From Acidobacteriota bacterium (GTDB taxonomy: Bacteria; Acidobacteriota; Terriglobia; Terriglobales; Acidobacteriaceae), in the NCBI GenBank assembly GCA_003225595.1, contig QIAR01000103.1, positions 1 through 6,846 on the forward strand: a stretch of 6,846 bases of DNA, read 5' to 3'. Positions 1 through 5,745 of this stretch are shown one piece after another. Under the pieces are notes generated by a model, which was not told the origin of the DNA, searched no databases, and saw nothing but the letters and a program-made list of their open reading frames with translations. Numbering within the stretch: position 1 is the stretch's first letter; the number at the start of each line of letters is the position of its first letter. The position numbers were made by a program, and so were the translations under genes.

Positions 1-187
1 CGAACGCGAAAAAGTGAATGTAAACGGCGGCGCGATTGCACTCGGGCATCCGCTGGGGGCGACGGGAACACGGCTGGTAATTACGCTGCTGTATGAGTTG
101 CGCCGCAGGAAGAAGAAGTACGGCCTTGCGACAGCGTGCATCGGCGGCGGGCAGGGGATCGCGATGATCGTGGAAAGCTTGCAATGA
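1..187 (+). CDS. Thiolase (acetyl-CoA acetyltransferase family), C-terminal fragment cut by window start
   Basis: Only the last 61 residues are in the window; the frame begins at base 2 and ends in TGA at 185-187. Two hallmark motifs of the thiolase C-terminal domain are visible. GHPLGATG carries the catalytic histidine (codon 47-49), and CIGGGQG carries the second active-site cysteine that acts as acid/base (codon 137-139). Preceding NVNGGAIALG is also typical. Thiolases of this type cleave 3-oxoacyl-CoA with CoA, or condense two acetyl-CoA, in the cytoplasm. The downstream dehydrogenase and hydratase fit a beta-oxidation or short-chain acyl-CoA cluster, so this gene would supply the thiolytic (or condensing) step. 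Whether it is an acetoacetyl-CoA or a long-chain 3-ketoacyl-CoA thiolase cannot be told from the fragment. The stop codon is one base from a CACAGAGG repeat tract. Confidence 0.95.
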   Translation, partial: EREKVNVNGGAIALGHPLGATGTRLVITLLYELRRRKKKYGLATACIGGGQGIAMIVESLQ

Positions 188-217
188 CCACAGAGGACAC
201 AGAGGAGCACAGAGGCG
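188..217. repeat. Family A repeat: three CACAGAGG units after the thiolase
   Basis: CACAGAGG occurs at 189-196, 198-205 and 208-215, with one- and two-base spacers. The tract starts one base after the thiolase stop and fills half of the 60-base gap to the next gene. The same octamer is tandem at 1175-1214 and single at 2126-2133. Confidence 0.85.
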
Positions 218-247
218 GAAGCGAACATCCTAGCGAGGCACAGCTTA

Positions 248-1126
248 ATGGAAATAAAGAAAGTTGGTGTTCTCGGTTGCGGTCTGATGGGTTCCGGTAT
301 CGCGCAGGTTGCCGCCACTGCCGGGTTCGATGTCACCGTGCTCGAAGTTGAACAGAAAGTTCTCGACAAAGGTTTCACCGGAATCGAAAAGTCGCTGGCC
401 AAGTTTGCTGAGAAAGGCACGCTGAAAGAATCACCTGCGGCCGTCCGTGCTCGACTCAAAGGCACAACCAAGAAAGAAGACCTGGCCGACTGCGACATCG
501 TCATTGAGGCCATCATCGAGAATGTCGACGAGAAGAAGAAGATGTACGCTTCACTTGACAGCCTCGTGAAGAAAGAAGCCATCTTCGCATCGAACACTTC
601 TTCCATTTCCATCACCGAACTCCTGACCTCCACCCGGCGCCCCGAGCGCTTCGTCGGCATGCACTTCTTCAACCCCGTCCCGCTGATGAAACTGGTTGAA
701 ATCGTGCGCACCATCGCCAGCGCGAATGATGTCTACGAGTCGGCTTACGACTTCGCCAAAAAGCTCGGCAAAGTTCCCGTCCGTACCACCGACAAGACTG
801 GTTTCATCGTGAACCGGCTGCTGGTGCCCTATCTGCTTGATGCCATCCGCGCCTACGAAGAGGGCGTGGGCTCGATCGAGGACATCGACAACGCCATGAA
901 GCTGGGCTGCGGCTACCCGATGGGTCCGTTCACGCTGCTCGATTTTGTCGGCCTCGACACGACCTACTACATTACGCACGTGATGTATGACGAGTTCAAG
1001 GAGCGCCGCTTTGCCTCGCCGCCGCTGCTGAAGCGTATGGTGATGGCGGGCTGGTACGGCCGGAAAACGGGCAAGGGGTTTTACGATTATTCAGACCCAA
1101 ATAATCCGAAGGCGAATAAATTGTGA
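248..1126 (+). CDS. hbd: 3-hydroxyacyl-CoA / 3-hydroxybutyryl-CoA dehydrogenase
   Basis: This 292-residue protein has the usual length of the single-function short-chain enzyme. It oxidises (S)-3-hydroxyacyl-CoA to 3-oxoacyl-CoA with NAD, or runs in reverse, in the cytoplasm. Residues 1-185 form the Rossmann domain: the dinucleotide-binding glycines are G10, G12 and G15, and an acidic E33 at the end of strand 2 fits NAD rather than NADP. The active site is complete: S118 in SNTSS, H139 and N142 in GMHFFNP, E151 twelve residues after the histidine, and N189 in IVNR. Their spacing matches the human enzyme's Ser137/His158/Asn161/Glu170/Asn208. Residues from about 186 form the helical C-terminal domain, with GYPMGPFTLLDFVGLD and GRKTGKGFYDY. 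The ATG at 248 has GAGG at 235-238, nine bases upstream. It lies 60 bases after the thiolase gene, probably in the same operon. The symbol hbd is given by family; paaH/mmgB-type annotation is equally possible. Confidence 0.95.
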   Translation: MEIKKVGVLGCGLMGSGIAQVAATAGFDVTVLEVEQKVLDKGFTGIEKSLAKFAEKGTLKESPAAVRARLKGTTKKEDLADCDIVIEAIIENVDEKKKMYASLDSLVKKEAIFASNTSSISITELLTSTRRPERFVGMHFFNPVPLMKLVEIVRTIASANDVYESAYDFAKKLGKVPVRTTDKTGFIVNRLLVPYLLDAIRAYEEGVGSIEDIDNAMKLGCGYPMGPFTLLDFVGLDTTYYITHVMYDEFKERRFASPPLLKRMVMAGWYGRKTGKGFYDYSDPNNPKANKL

Positions 1127-1131
1127 ACTTC

Positions 1132-1281
1132 GCCACGGATTTGCACGGATTCACAGGATCTGAAAATCTTTCACCACAGAGGCACAGAGGGACAGAGACA
1201 CAGAGACACAGAGGAAACGAATAGCTTTGTCTTTACCTTTGGGTTGGAATTTTGATCTGTGAAATCCGCGTAATCCGTGGC
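1132..1281. repeat. Family A element: 150-base unit with inverted ends around a CACAGAGG array
   Basis: The left arm at 1132-1160 (GCCACGGATT-TGCACGGATT-CACAGGATC) is nearly the reverse complement of the right arm at 1254-1281. They share the first ten bases exactly, then CGGATT and CACAG, with two or three single-base gaps. Weaker complementarity continues inward to about 1168 and 1246. Between the arms, 1175-1214 is an exact-length array of five octamers: CACAGAGG twice, GACAGAGA, CACAGAGA, CACAGAGG. The element fills most of the 169-base gap between the dehydrogenase and the hydratase and ends 14 bases before the hydratase ATG. No target duplication is evident at its ends and it encodes nothing. 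Confidence 0.85.
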
Positions 1282-1295
1282 TAGAATTTGAATCT

Positions 1296-2078
1296 ATGAC
1301 CTTCGAAAACATTCTCTTCGAAAAAAAGAACTCCATCGCTTACGTCACCGTTAATCGTCCCAAGGTCCTCAATGCGCTCAACATGGCCACCATGGAAGAG
1401 CTGCGCGCCGCCTTCACCGACATAAAGAATGACGCGGGCGTTCGCGTGGCCATCCTCACCGGCTCGGGCGAAAAGGCTTTCGTCGCGGGCGCCGATATCG
1501 GCGAGCTCTCGAAACACGATCCTGTGTCCGGCAAGGAAGACACTCACCGCGGCCAGTCGGTGCTCGACCTGATCGAGAATCTCGGCAAGCCCGTAATCGC
1601 CTGCATCAACGGATTCGCGCTAGGCGGCGGATGCGAGATCGCCATGGCGTGCACGATGCGCCTGGCCAGCGAAAACGCCAAGCTCGGCCAGCCCGAAGTA
1701 AGGCTCGGCATGATCCCTGGTTACGGCGGCACACAGCGTCTGCCGCGGCTGGTGGGTAAAGGAATAGCGATGCAGCTTGTGCTCACCGGCGAGATGATTA
1801 CAGCTCAAGAGGCGCATCGCCTCAGATTGGTGAATGAAGTGGTTGCAGCGACGGAGCTGATCCCACGCGCCGAGGCGATTGCGCAAAAGATCATCGCCAA
1901 TGCTCCTCTCGCCGTTCAGTATGCGATGGAAGCGGTGAACAAAGGCATGGGGATGACTCTGGCCGAGGGCTTATATCTTGAGGCGACTTTGTTCGGCGCA
2001 TGCTGCGCCACGGAAGATAAGAAAGAGGGGACGACAGCGTTTTTGGAAAAGCGTGCTGCGCAGTTCAAGGGAAAATGA
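1296..2078 (+). CDS. Enoyl-CoA hydratase (crotonase family)
   Basis: This 260-residue protein is the standard length for a single-domain crotonase, which adds water across trans-2-enoyl-CoA to give 3-hydroxyacyl-CoA. The CoA-binding/oxyanion segment AGAD is at 64-67, preceded by the KAF typical of the family. GFALGGGCE (106-114) supplies the second oxyanion-hole glycine and catalytic E114. The second catalytic glutamate is E134 in GQPEV, giving the 20-residue spacing of true hydratases (Glu144/Glu164 in the rat enzyme). GYGGTQRLPRLVG (142-154) and the C-terminal FLEKR..F.GK trimer-contact helix follow. Both glutamates are present, so hydratase activity rather than another crotonase reaction is likely. 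It follows the dehydrogenase at 169 bases and its product is that enzyme's substrate. No Shine-Dalgarno site is visible before the ATG, where the right arm of the family A repeat lies. Confidence 0.95.
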   Translation: MTFENILFEKKNSIAYVTVNRPKVLNALNMATMEELRAAFTDIKNDAGVRVAILTGSGEKAFVAGADIGELSKHDPVSGKEDTHRGQSVLDLIENLGKPVIACINGFALGGGCEIAMACTMRLASENAKLGQPEVRLGMIPGYGGTQRLPRLVGKGIAMQLVLTGEMITAQEAHRLRLVNEVVAATELIPRAEAIAQKIIANAPLAVQYAMEAVNKGMGMTLAEGLYLEATLFGACCATEDKKEGTTAFLEKRAAQFKGK

Positions 2079-2085
2079 ATTCTTT

Positions 2086-2178
2086 GCCGCGGATCACGCG
2101 GATTTACGGATGAAAGACATTTCACCACAGAGACACCCTGCGGCTTCGCCCAGGGCAAGTTCTGACACGGAGAAAACC
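2086..2178. repeat. Family A repeat, third copy, running into ribH
   Basis: Bases 2086-2105 match the outer 20 bases of the 1132-1281 element's arm (reverse complement of 1262-1281) at 18 of 20 positions. TTTCACCACAGAGACAC follows at about 2120-2136, as in the element's left half. A decayed CACGGAG lies at 2166-2172. Between these, 2136-2155 is a hairpin with CCCTG/CAGGG arms. The copy covers the end of the hydratase-ribH gap and about the first 20 codons of the ribH frame, including its ATG. Confidence 0.75.
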
Positions 2179-2841
2179 ACTGAAGAAAAAATTCGGAAGA
2201 AGACGCTCGCAGGAAAACTGAATGCCGCTGGCTTTCGCTTCGGAATTGTGGTTTCGCGATTCAATGAATTCATTACGGAGAGACTTCTGCGAAGCGCCTA
2301 CGACGGGCTTTCGCGCTTGGGCGCAAGAGAGAAAGACATCCAAATTGTTCGCGTCCCCGGTTCTTTTGAGATTCCCTCCGCCGCACGCACGCTCGCCGAA
2401 ACCCAAAAATACGATGCCATTGTCTGCCTCGGGTGTCTGCTTCGTGGCGATACCGCCCACTATGATGTGATCGTCAACGAGGTGACGCGCGGTATCGGCC
2501 AATCCGCGCAGGAGACCGGTGTCCCTCACGCCTTCGGCATCCTCACTTGTGACACGCTGGAGCAAGCGATCGATCGCGCCGGCCTGAAGATGGGCAACAA
2601 AGGTTTCGAGGCGGCCCTCGCCGCCGTGGAGATGGCAAACCTGAAGAAAGCCACCACTCGGAAGAAGGCACGAAGCAGTCAGCAATCAGCAGCACTCACC
2701 AACAAAGCTGTCAGCTCTCAGCCGTCAGCTATCAGCCGAAGCATGGCAAAGAAAGCCAGCAGTCGTCAGCCATCAGCTTTCAGCAAAAGCACGAGGCAAA
2801 ACCGAAGTGCCCGTTCGAAGAAGCGCAAATCCAAGTCCTGA
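2110..2841 (+). CDS. ribH: 6,7-dimethyl-8-ribityllumazine synthase with repeat-derived N- and C-terminal extensions
   Basis: The enzyme condenses 5-amino-6-ribitylamino-uracil with 3,4-dihydroxy-2-butanone 4-phosphate, the next-to-last step of riboflavin synthesis. The core, about residues 33-178 of 243, is complete. VSRFNEF (48-54) holds the substrate-stacking Phe, VPGSFEIP lies at 82-89, and GCLLRGDTAHYD (108-119) has the catalytic His117. GVPHAFGILTCDTLEQAIDRAG and GNKGFEAALAAVEMANL (162-178) follow. Family members are usually about 155 residues, so this frame has two additions. The first is about 30 residues at the N-terminus, read from family A repeat. The second is about 65 residues after MANL that are rich in Lys, Arg, Ser and Ala and contain SSQPSAIS and SRQPSAFS, read largely from family B repeat. 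ATG 2110 is the last usual start before the core but has no Shine-Dalgarno site. GTG 2053 or TTG 1978, inside the hydratase gene, are alternatives. The core function is certain; the ends are not. Confidence 0.93.
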   Translation: MKDISPQRHPAASPRASSDTEKTTEEKIRKKTLAGKLNAAGFRFGIVVSRFNEFITERLLRSAYDGLSRLGAREKDIQIVRVPGSFEIPSAARTLAETQKYDAIVCLGCLLRGDTAHYDVIVNEVTRGIGQSAQETGVPHAFGILTCDTLEQAIDRAGLKMGNKGFEAALAAVEMANLKKATTRKKARSSQQSAALTNKAVSSQPSAISRSMAKKASSRQPSAFSKSTRQNRSARSKKRKSKS

Positions 2842-2914
2842 CAGTCAACCTCAAAGACCGCGAGCCACCTGCTTCTTGTAGACTGAAGGCTGACGGCTCA
2901 TCGCTGACGGCTGA
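2684..2914. repeat. Family B repeats (CAGCCGTCAGCTATCAGC-like), direct and inverted
   Basis: Short units built on TCAGC run through the ribH tail: GTCAGCAATCAGCAGC near 2688, CTGTCAGCT at 2708-2716, TCAGCCGTCAGC at 2718-2729, CAGCTATCAGC at 2726-2736, and GTCAGCCATCAGCTTTCAGC near 2764-2784. The opposite orientation occurs in the ribH-nusB gap: GCTGACGGCT at 2889-2898 and GCTGACGGCTGA at 2903-2914. Segments 2718-2738 and 2894-2914 are reverse complements at 19 of 21 positions. The nusB ATG begins three bases after the last unit. Confidence 0.8.
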
Positions 2915-2917
2915 TCA

Positions 2918-3337
2918 ATGGGAACCAGACGCAAATCCCGCGAACTCGCTCTGCAGATGCTCTTCCAAGCTGATATGGGGCGGCAGAGCGCCGCCGAAGT
3001 CCGCCGTACCTTCTGGGCGGAGCGTCACAATGTCGCGGCTGACGTTCGTGGTTTCGCGGAAGATATCTTTCGCGCGGCACTTGAGCGTGGGGCCGATATT
3101 GATGCGCTCATCGAGCGCCATGCCGAGCACTGGCGCATGGAGCGCATGGCGGCAGTCGACCGCAACATTATGCGTGAGGCGGTCGCTGAGTTGCTTGGGT
3201 ATCCCGCCACGCCCAGGGCCGTCGTCATTAATGAAGCGTTGGAAATTGCCCGGAAATTTTCCAGCCCCGAATCAGTTCAATTTATCAACGGTGTGCTCGA
3301 TAGCATCGGCCGCGAACTGGAAAAGGAAAAGGCCTAA
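2918..3337 (+). CDS. nusB: Transcription antitermination factor NusB
   Basis: This 139-residue, all-helical RNA-binding protein pairs with NusE (ribosomal protein S10) at boxA of rRNA leaders and prevents early termination. The basic N-terminus TRRKSRELALQMLFQ (3-17) is the family's opening RNA-binding helix. MAAVDRNIMREAVAELL (77-93) and the signature AVVINEALEIARKFSSPESV followed by FINGVLDSI (101-130) are clear. Length and all blocks are normal. It follows ribH by 76 bases, the order seen in many bacteria, so cotranscription is likely. No Shine-Dalgarno site is visible ahead of the ATG, because the 30 bases upstream are family B repeat. Its stop codon lies inside the hairpin shared with the convergent lipoprotein gene. 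Confidence 0.95.
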   Translation: MGTRRKSRELALQMLFQADMGRQSAAEVRRTFWAERHNVAADVRGFAEDIFRAALERGADIDALIERHAEHWRMERMAAVDRNIMREAVAELLGYPATPRAVVINEALEIARKFSSPESVQFINGVLDSIGRELEKEKA

Positions 3338-3369
3338 AGTAGGAAGCTTGACGCCCTGCTTTACGGCCT
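3321..3369 (-). terminator. Intrinsic terminator of the lipoprotein gene, overlapping both convergent stop codons
   Basis: The arms AGGCC-TAAAGTAGG (3330-3343) and CCTGCTTTA-c-GGCCT (3355-3369) pair over 14 positions, with one bulged base and one G-T pair, around an 11-base loop. Read on the - strand, the hairpin is followed by TTTCCTTTTCC (complement of 3319-3329), as in a rho-independent terminator. On the + strand no T run follows, so it should stop nusB transcripts less well. The nusB stop (3335-3337) lies in one arm and the lipoprotein stop (3361-3363) in the other. Confidence 0.7.
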
Positions 3370-5520
3370 CACTGCTACCAAGTCTGCCGTGCAAGTGAAG
3401 CTCACGTTACTGCAAAAATTGCCGGGAAAAGAGATCTGCTGAAAATCGCCGCCGACAACAGTGTTGACCGCGTGCACCGTACCATCATTTGCCGCGACAT
3501 AAAGCAAAGTGCCATCCGGCGCGAGACTCGCACTCAGGGGCTTGGCGCTTCCCGCGAGGGCAATGGCTGAACTCGTTCCACTGCCAACGTCGTACACCAT
3601 TACGATTCCCAGATTGTTTGCCAGCACGTAAGCCTTTGTGCCGTCCGATGAAACAAGAAATTGAATGGGTGTGAATGTGCCCTGGCCAAGGTTCACAAAG
3701 GATATCGGGGGTGAGGCATTGCTCACTGTGGGAGGGCAGCCTACGGGTGCAGTAGTCGCGGTGATTACGTCGATGCCCTCTGCGCTCGAGGGGAGACTTC
3801 CGACTGGTGAGTCCAAGGCCAAGACATGTATCCCATCTGAGACGGCCTTGATCGAGGTTGGCGTATTTCCTGTCGGCATGGCAAGAATCTGCTGATTGTT
3901 GACCCCATCCATAGCGATTGAGTTGTTACACGTAACTCGCACCGTAACTGCGGGGCTCGAGGCGCCGCCCGCCAAGTACGCGAATGCGCCGTTCGGGAAA
4001 AAAGAAACATCGTTCGCCGGCCCCGCGAGCGCAATTTTCTTCAAACCATCAAGTGATGAATAGGCGTACAAATTGCTGCCCGCCACGATGTAGGCCTTCA
4101 ATCCGTCTGGCGAGAAATCCGCGGCAGTAGCTCCCGTAATCAGGAGGTCCACCGGACTGCCCGTGTTGTTGTCGTCGAAGATAAAGACCTGGTTCGGCGT
4201 GAGGGTCGAAGTCGTGTCCGAGACCACGACTCTGTTGCCGTCACGAGAAACCGCCACCACCTTGCCGGTCACCGTGTTGAATGTGCTCACCGTGGGCGGG
4301 TTCGCTGTAGGGTCGAGTACCATCAGGCCTTTGCTGCTGCCAATAAATGCTCTACTCCCCTGCGGATTGAAGACCAGAGAATTGGGTGGATTCGGAAGTG
4401 ACGTGCTGGATCCGAGGATGTTATTGGAGGTGCTGATGGGCACAATCGAGCTGCCGCAGTTAAAGTTTGTGCCGCACCCCGTGCTCGTCGCCCATACGGT
4501 CGTACTCGGGGTCGTGCCGGTCACGGTTGCCCTGACAATACTTGTGGGATAAACCGGCTTGGTGGGGACGAAGCCTCCATTGCACGTGGGGGGCGTACAG
4601 GAAGCGATGATCGCGGCCCCACCCGGATGTGCCGCCGAAACGGTTGCCGCACTACTGGGTGTCGCAGGCACGGTAACAACCGCTGCATCAGAAGTGCTCC
4701 AGGTCAGCGGGACATTTGTCAGTGTCACATCCTGGTTGTCCACTACAGTCGCCGTAACCTCCTTCGAACCACTGGATATGCTGAATGAGTTGGTTGCAGA
4801 TCCCGTTACAGCCAGCGTGATGGATTGCACTGGGCAGGTGGTGAAAGTCATTGCTGGGCTGTTCACGCCGGCTGCAGTTACGAAGAATCCTGTTACTCCG
4901 GGGATACTCGCGGTGGCTTGCACTTGATTGGCGCCGACTCCGCTCACCGCATTATTCAGCTTCACGACGTTGCTGTTCACTGCCGTCCACGTGAGCGGAC
5001 CTACCGTGGGCGTGATGTCATTATTGTGACTGGAAACAGTAGCCTGGTAATTGGACGTCTGGTTCTGCGAAAAGCAGACAGGAGGCATAGGTGTTGGCAC
5101 CGGCGTAACAGTGATGCGATCAACATGCTGATGCACGTAGATCGTAACTGGCGGGCTGCTCGCTCCCAACGCCGAGGCGGTCACCAGCGCTACTCCTACG
5201 GATCCCGGCGTGCATACGATCGGGTTGGTGAGCGAATCCCATGTGCCGCCACAAGCCAACCCGTTGTTGGCGATGGTCAGCACCGCTGGATTGCTGGAAT
5301 TGAACGTGACTGCGACCAGGACCGGACGGCCGCTGGAATTCTTCGCCGAAGCAGAGAAATTCTCGGTCGCTCCGACTTCTAGTGACGCGCTGCTCGCCGA
5401 AAGGCTAATGGAAGCCGGCGGTGTCGGCGAGGCAGGAGTGCTGCTGGTTCCACAGCCCGCCAGACCCCCGATCAGCAACCCAAGAATGACTGCAAATAGA
5501 TCCGAACTACACCTACCCAT
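3361..5520 (-). CDS. Secreted lipoprotein with Ig-like domains and a YncE-type seven-bladed beta-propeller
   Basis: The 719-residue protein starts with a lipoprotein signal: MGRC, a hydrophobic stretch at 8-21 and lipobox LAGC, with C23 as the lipidated residue. G24 follows, so outer-membrane sorting is plausible. A Pro/Ser/Thr-rich linker (25-36) leads to about three Ig-like beta-sandwich repeats (roughly 37-130, 133-228, 231-335), with ISLSASSASLEVG and LTWSTSDAAVVTV as typical strand patterns. Residues about 375-719 hold seven propeller blades marked by N-P-Q-G, S-R-D-G, S-P-D-G, F-P-N-G, V-S-D-G, S-S-D-G and A-P-D-G turns, each followed by a hydrophobic strand such as KAYVLA. No catalytic motif is visible. 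A surface binding or adhesion role is inference. ATG 5520 is chosen over the upstream one at 5610 because the signal peptide begins there and GAGGAGGG lies just before it. The gene stands alone, convergent with nusB and divergent from rpsL. Confidence 0.85.
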   Translation of the reverse strand: MGRCSSDLFAVILGLLIGGLAGCGTSSTPASPTPPASISLSASSASLEVGATENFSASAKNSSGRPVLVAVTFNSSNPAVLTIANNGLACGGTWDSLTNPIVCTPGSVGVALVTASALGASSPPVTIYVHQHVDRITVTPVPTPMPPVCFSQNQTSNYQATVSSHNNDITPTVGPLTWTAVNSNVVKLNNAVSGVGANQVQATASIPGVTGFFVTAAGVNSPAMTFTTCPVQSITLAVTGSATNSFSISSGSKEVTATVVDNQDVTLTNVPLTWSTSDAAVVTVPATPSSAATVSAAHPGGAAIIASCTPPTCNGGFVPTKPVYPTSIVRATVTGTTPSTTVWATSTGCGTNFNCGSSIVPISTSNNILGSSTSLPNPPNSLVFNPQGSRAFIGSSKGLMVLDPTANPPTVSTFNTVTGKVVAVSRDGNRVVVSDTTSTLTPNQVFIFDDNNTGSPVDLLITGATAADFSPDGLKAYIVAGSNLYAYSSLDGLKKIALAGPANDVSFFPNGAFAYLAGGASSPAVTVRVTCNNSIAMDGVNNQQILAMPTGNTPTSIKAVSDGIHVLALDSPVGSLPSSAEGIDVITATTAPVGCPPTVSNASPPISFVNLGQGTFTPIQFLVSSDGTKAYVLANNLGIVMVYDVGSGTSSAIALAGSAKPLSASLAPDGTLLYVAANDGTVHAVNTVVGGDFQQISFPGNFCSNVSFTCTADLVAVRP

Positions 5521-5523
5521 GCA

Positions 5524-5531
5524 CCCTCCTC
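5524..5531 (-). promoter_or_regulatory. Strong Shine-Dalgarno site of the lipoprotein gene
   Basis: On the - strand GAGGAGGG lies three bases before ATG 5520 (core AGGAGG spaced by four). It decides the start in favour of 5520, because the upstream ATG at 5610 would place 30 non-signal residues ahead of the signal peptide. Confidence 0.8.
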
Positions 5532-5581
5532 GCCCCAGGGTCAGTTTCAGGGCGAGACTCGTGTTGCTCTGGAAAATTTCC

Positions 5582-5610
5582 AGTGTAGAGGCAGCGAATC
5601 TTTTCAGCAA
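5582..5610 (-). promoter_or_regulatory. Possible promoter of the lipoprotein gene
   Basis: On the - strand, TTGCTG (5605-5610) and TACACT (5582-5587) are 17 bases apart, giving three and four matches to the sigma70 boxes. The predicted start near 5575 would leave a leader of about 55 bases. The match is modest and the call rests on spacing and position alone. Confidence 0.35.
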
Positions 5611-5653
5611 GAGTTCGACCAGCTTTCAGCCGGGTCTCACAATCGACTCTAAA

Positions 5654-5690
5654 CGGGCGGCAAGCCCGCACTTATGTCTCTGATGCGGGC
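5654..5690. promoter_or_regulatory. Overlapping GGGC/GCCC inverted repeats upstream of the rpsL promoter
   Basis: GCCCG at 5664-5668 can pair leftward with CGGGC at 5654-5658. The longer GCCCGCA at 5664-5670 can pair rightward with TGCGGGC at 5684-5690, a perfect seven-base match. The set ends nine bases before the -35 box at 5699. It could be an operator, an upstream terminator remnant or chance; no T tract follows. Confidence 0.35.
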
Positions 5691-5698
5691 AGGCCGGT

Positions 5699-5728
5699 TT
5701 GACGATGTGCGACTGAAGTTGTTATAGT
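5699..5728 (+). promoter_or_regulatory. Sigma70-type promoter for the str operon or a leader RNA
   Basis: TTGACG (5699-5704) and TATAGT (5723-5728) are each one base from consensus and are spaced by 18 bases (17 if the -10 is read as TTATAG). Transcription would start near 5735, about 480 bases before rpsL. It is the best promoter I found in the window, as expected for ribosomal protein genes. Confidence 0.7.
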
Positions 5729-5745
5729 TAAACGGTTCCCGCGAG

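Noticed and set aside
551..979. 142-codon open frame on the - strand inside the dehydrogenase gene
   Set aside because: It lies wholly within a gene with complete catalytic motifs, has no recognisable domain, and is explained by the codon bias of the opposite strand.
1175..1214. Octamer array considered as a CRISPR-like array
   Set aside because: Units are 8 bases and contiguous with no unique spacers, and no cas genes are present.
1978..2109. Upstream extension of ribH to TTG 1978
   Set aside because: It would be read in a second frame of the hydratase gene for about 100 bases and adds residues unlike any lumazine synthase. ATG 2110 was kept, with reservations.
2122..2685. 187-codon open frame on the - strand across ribH
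   Set aside because: ribH motifs are unmistakable on the + strand; the opposite frame has no features of a protein family.
4163..5382. Several long + strand open frames (4163-4552, 4559-4927, 4825-5382) opposite the lipoprotein gene
   Set aside because: The - strand frame has a signal peptide, lipobox, strong ribosome site and regular blade repeats. The + frames overlap each other and show no family motif.
5521..5610. ATG at 5610 (- strand) as the lipoprotein start
   Set aside because: It would put 30 residues before the signal peptide, and the strong GAGGAGGG site serves ATG 5520.
5608..5625. GTTCGACC resembling a tRNA T-loop
   Set aside because: The flanking bases do not form the five-pair T stem and no acceptor or anticodon arm can be placed.
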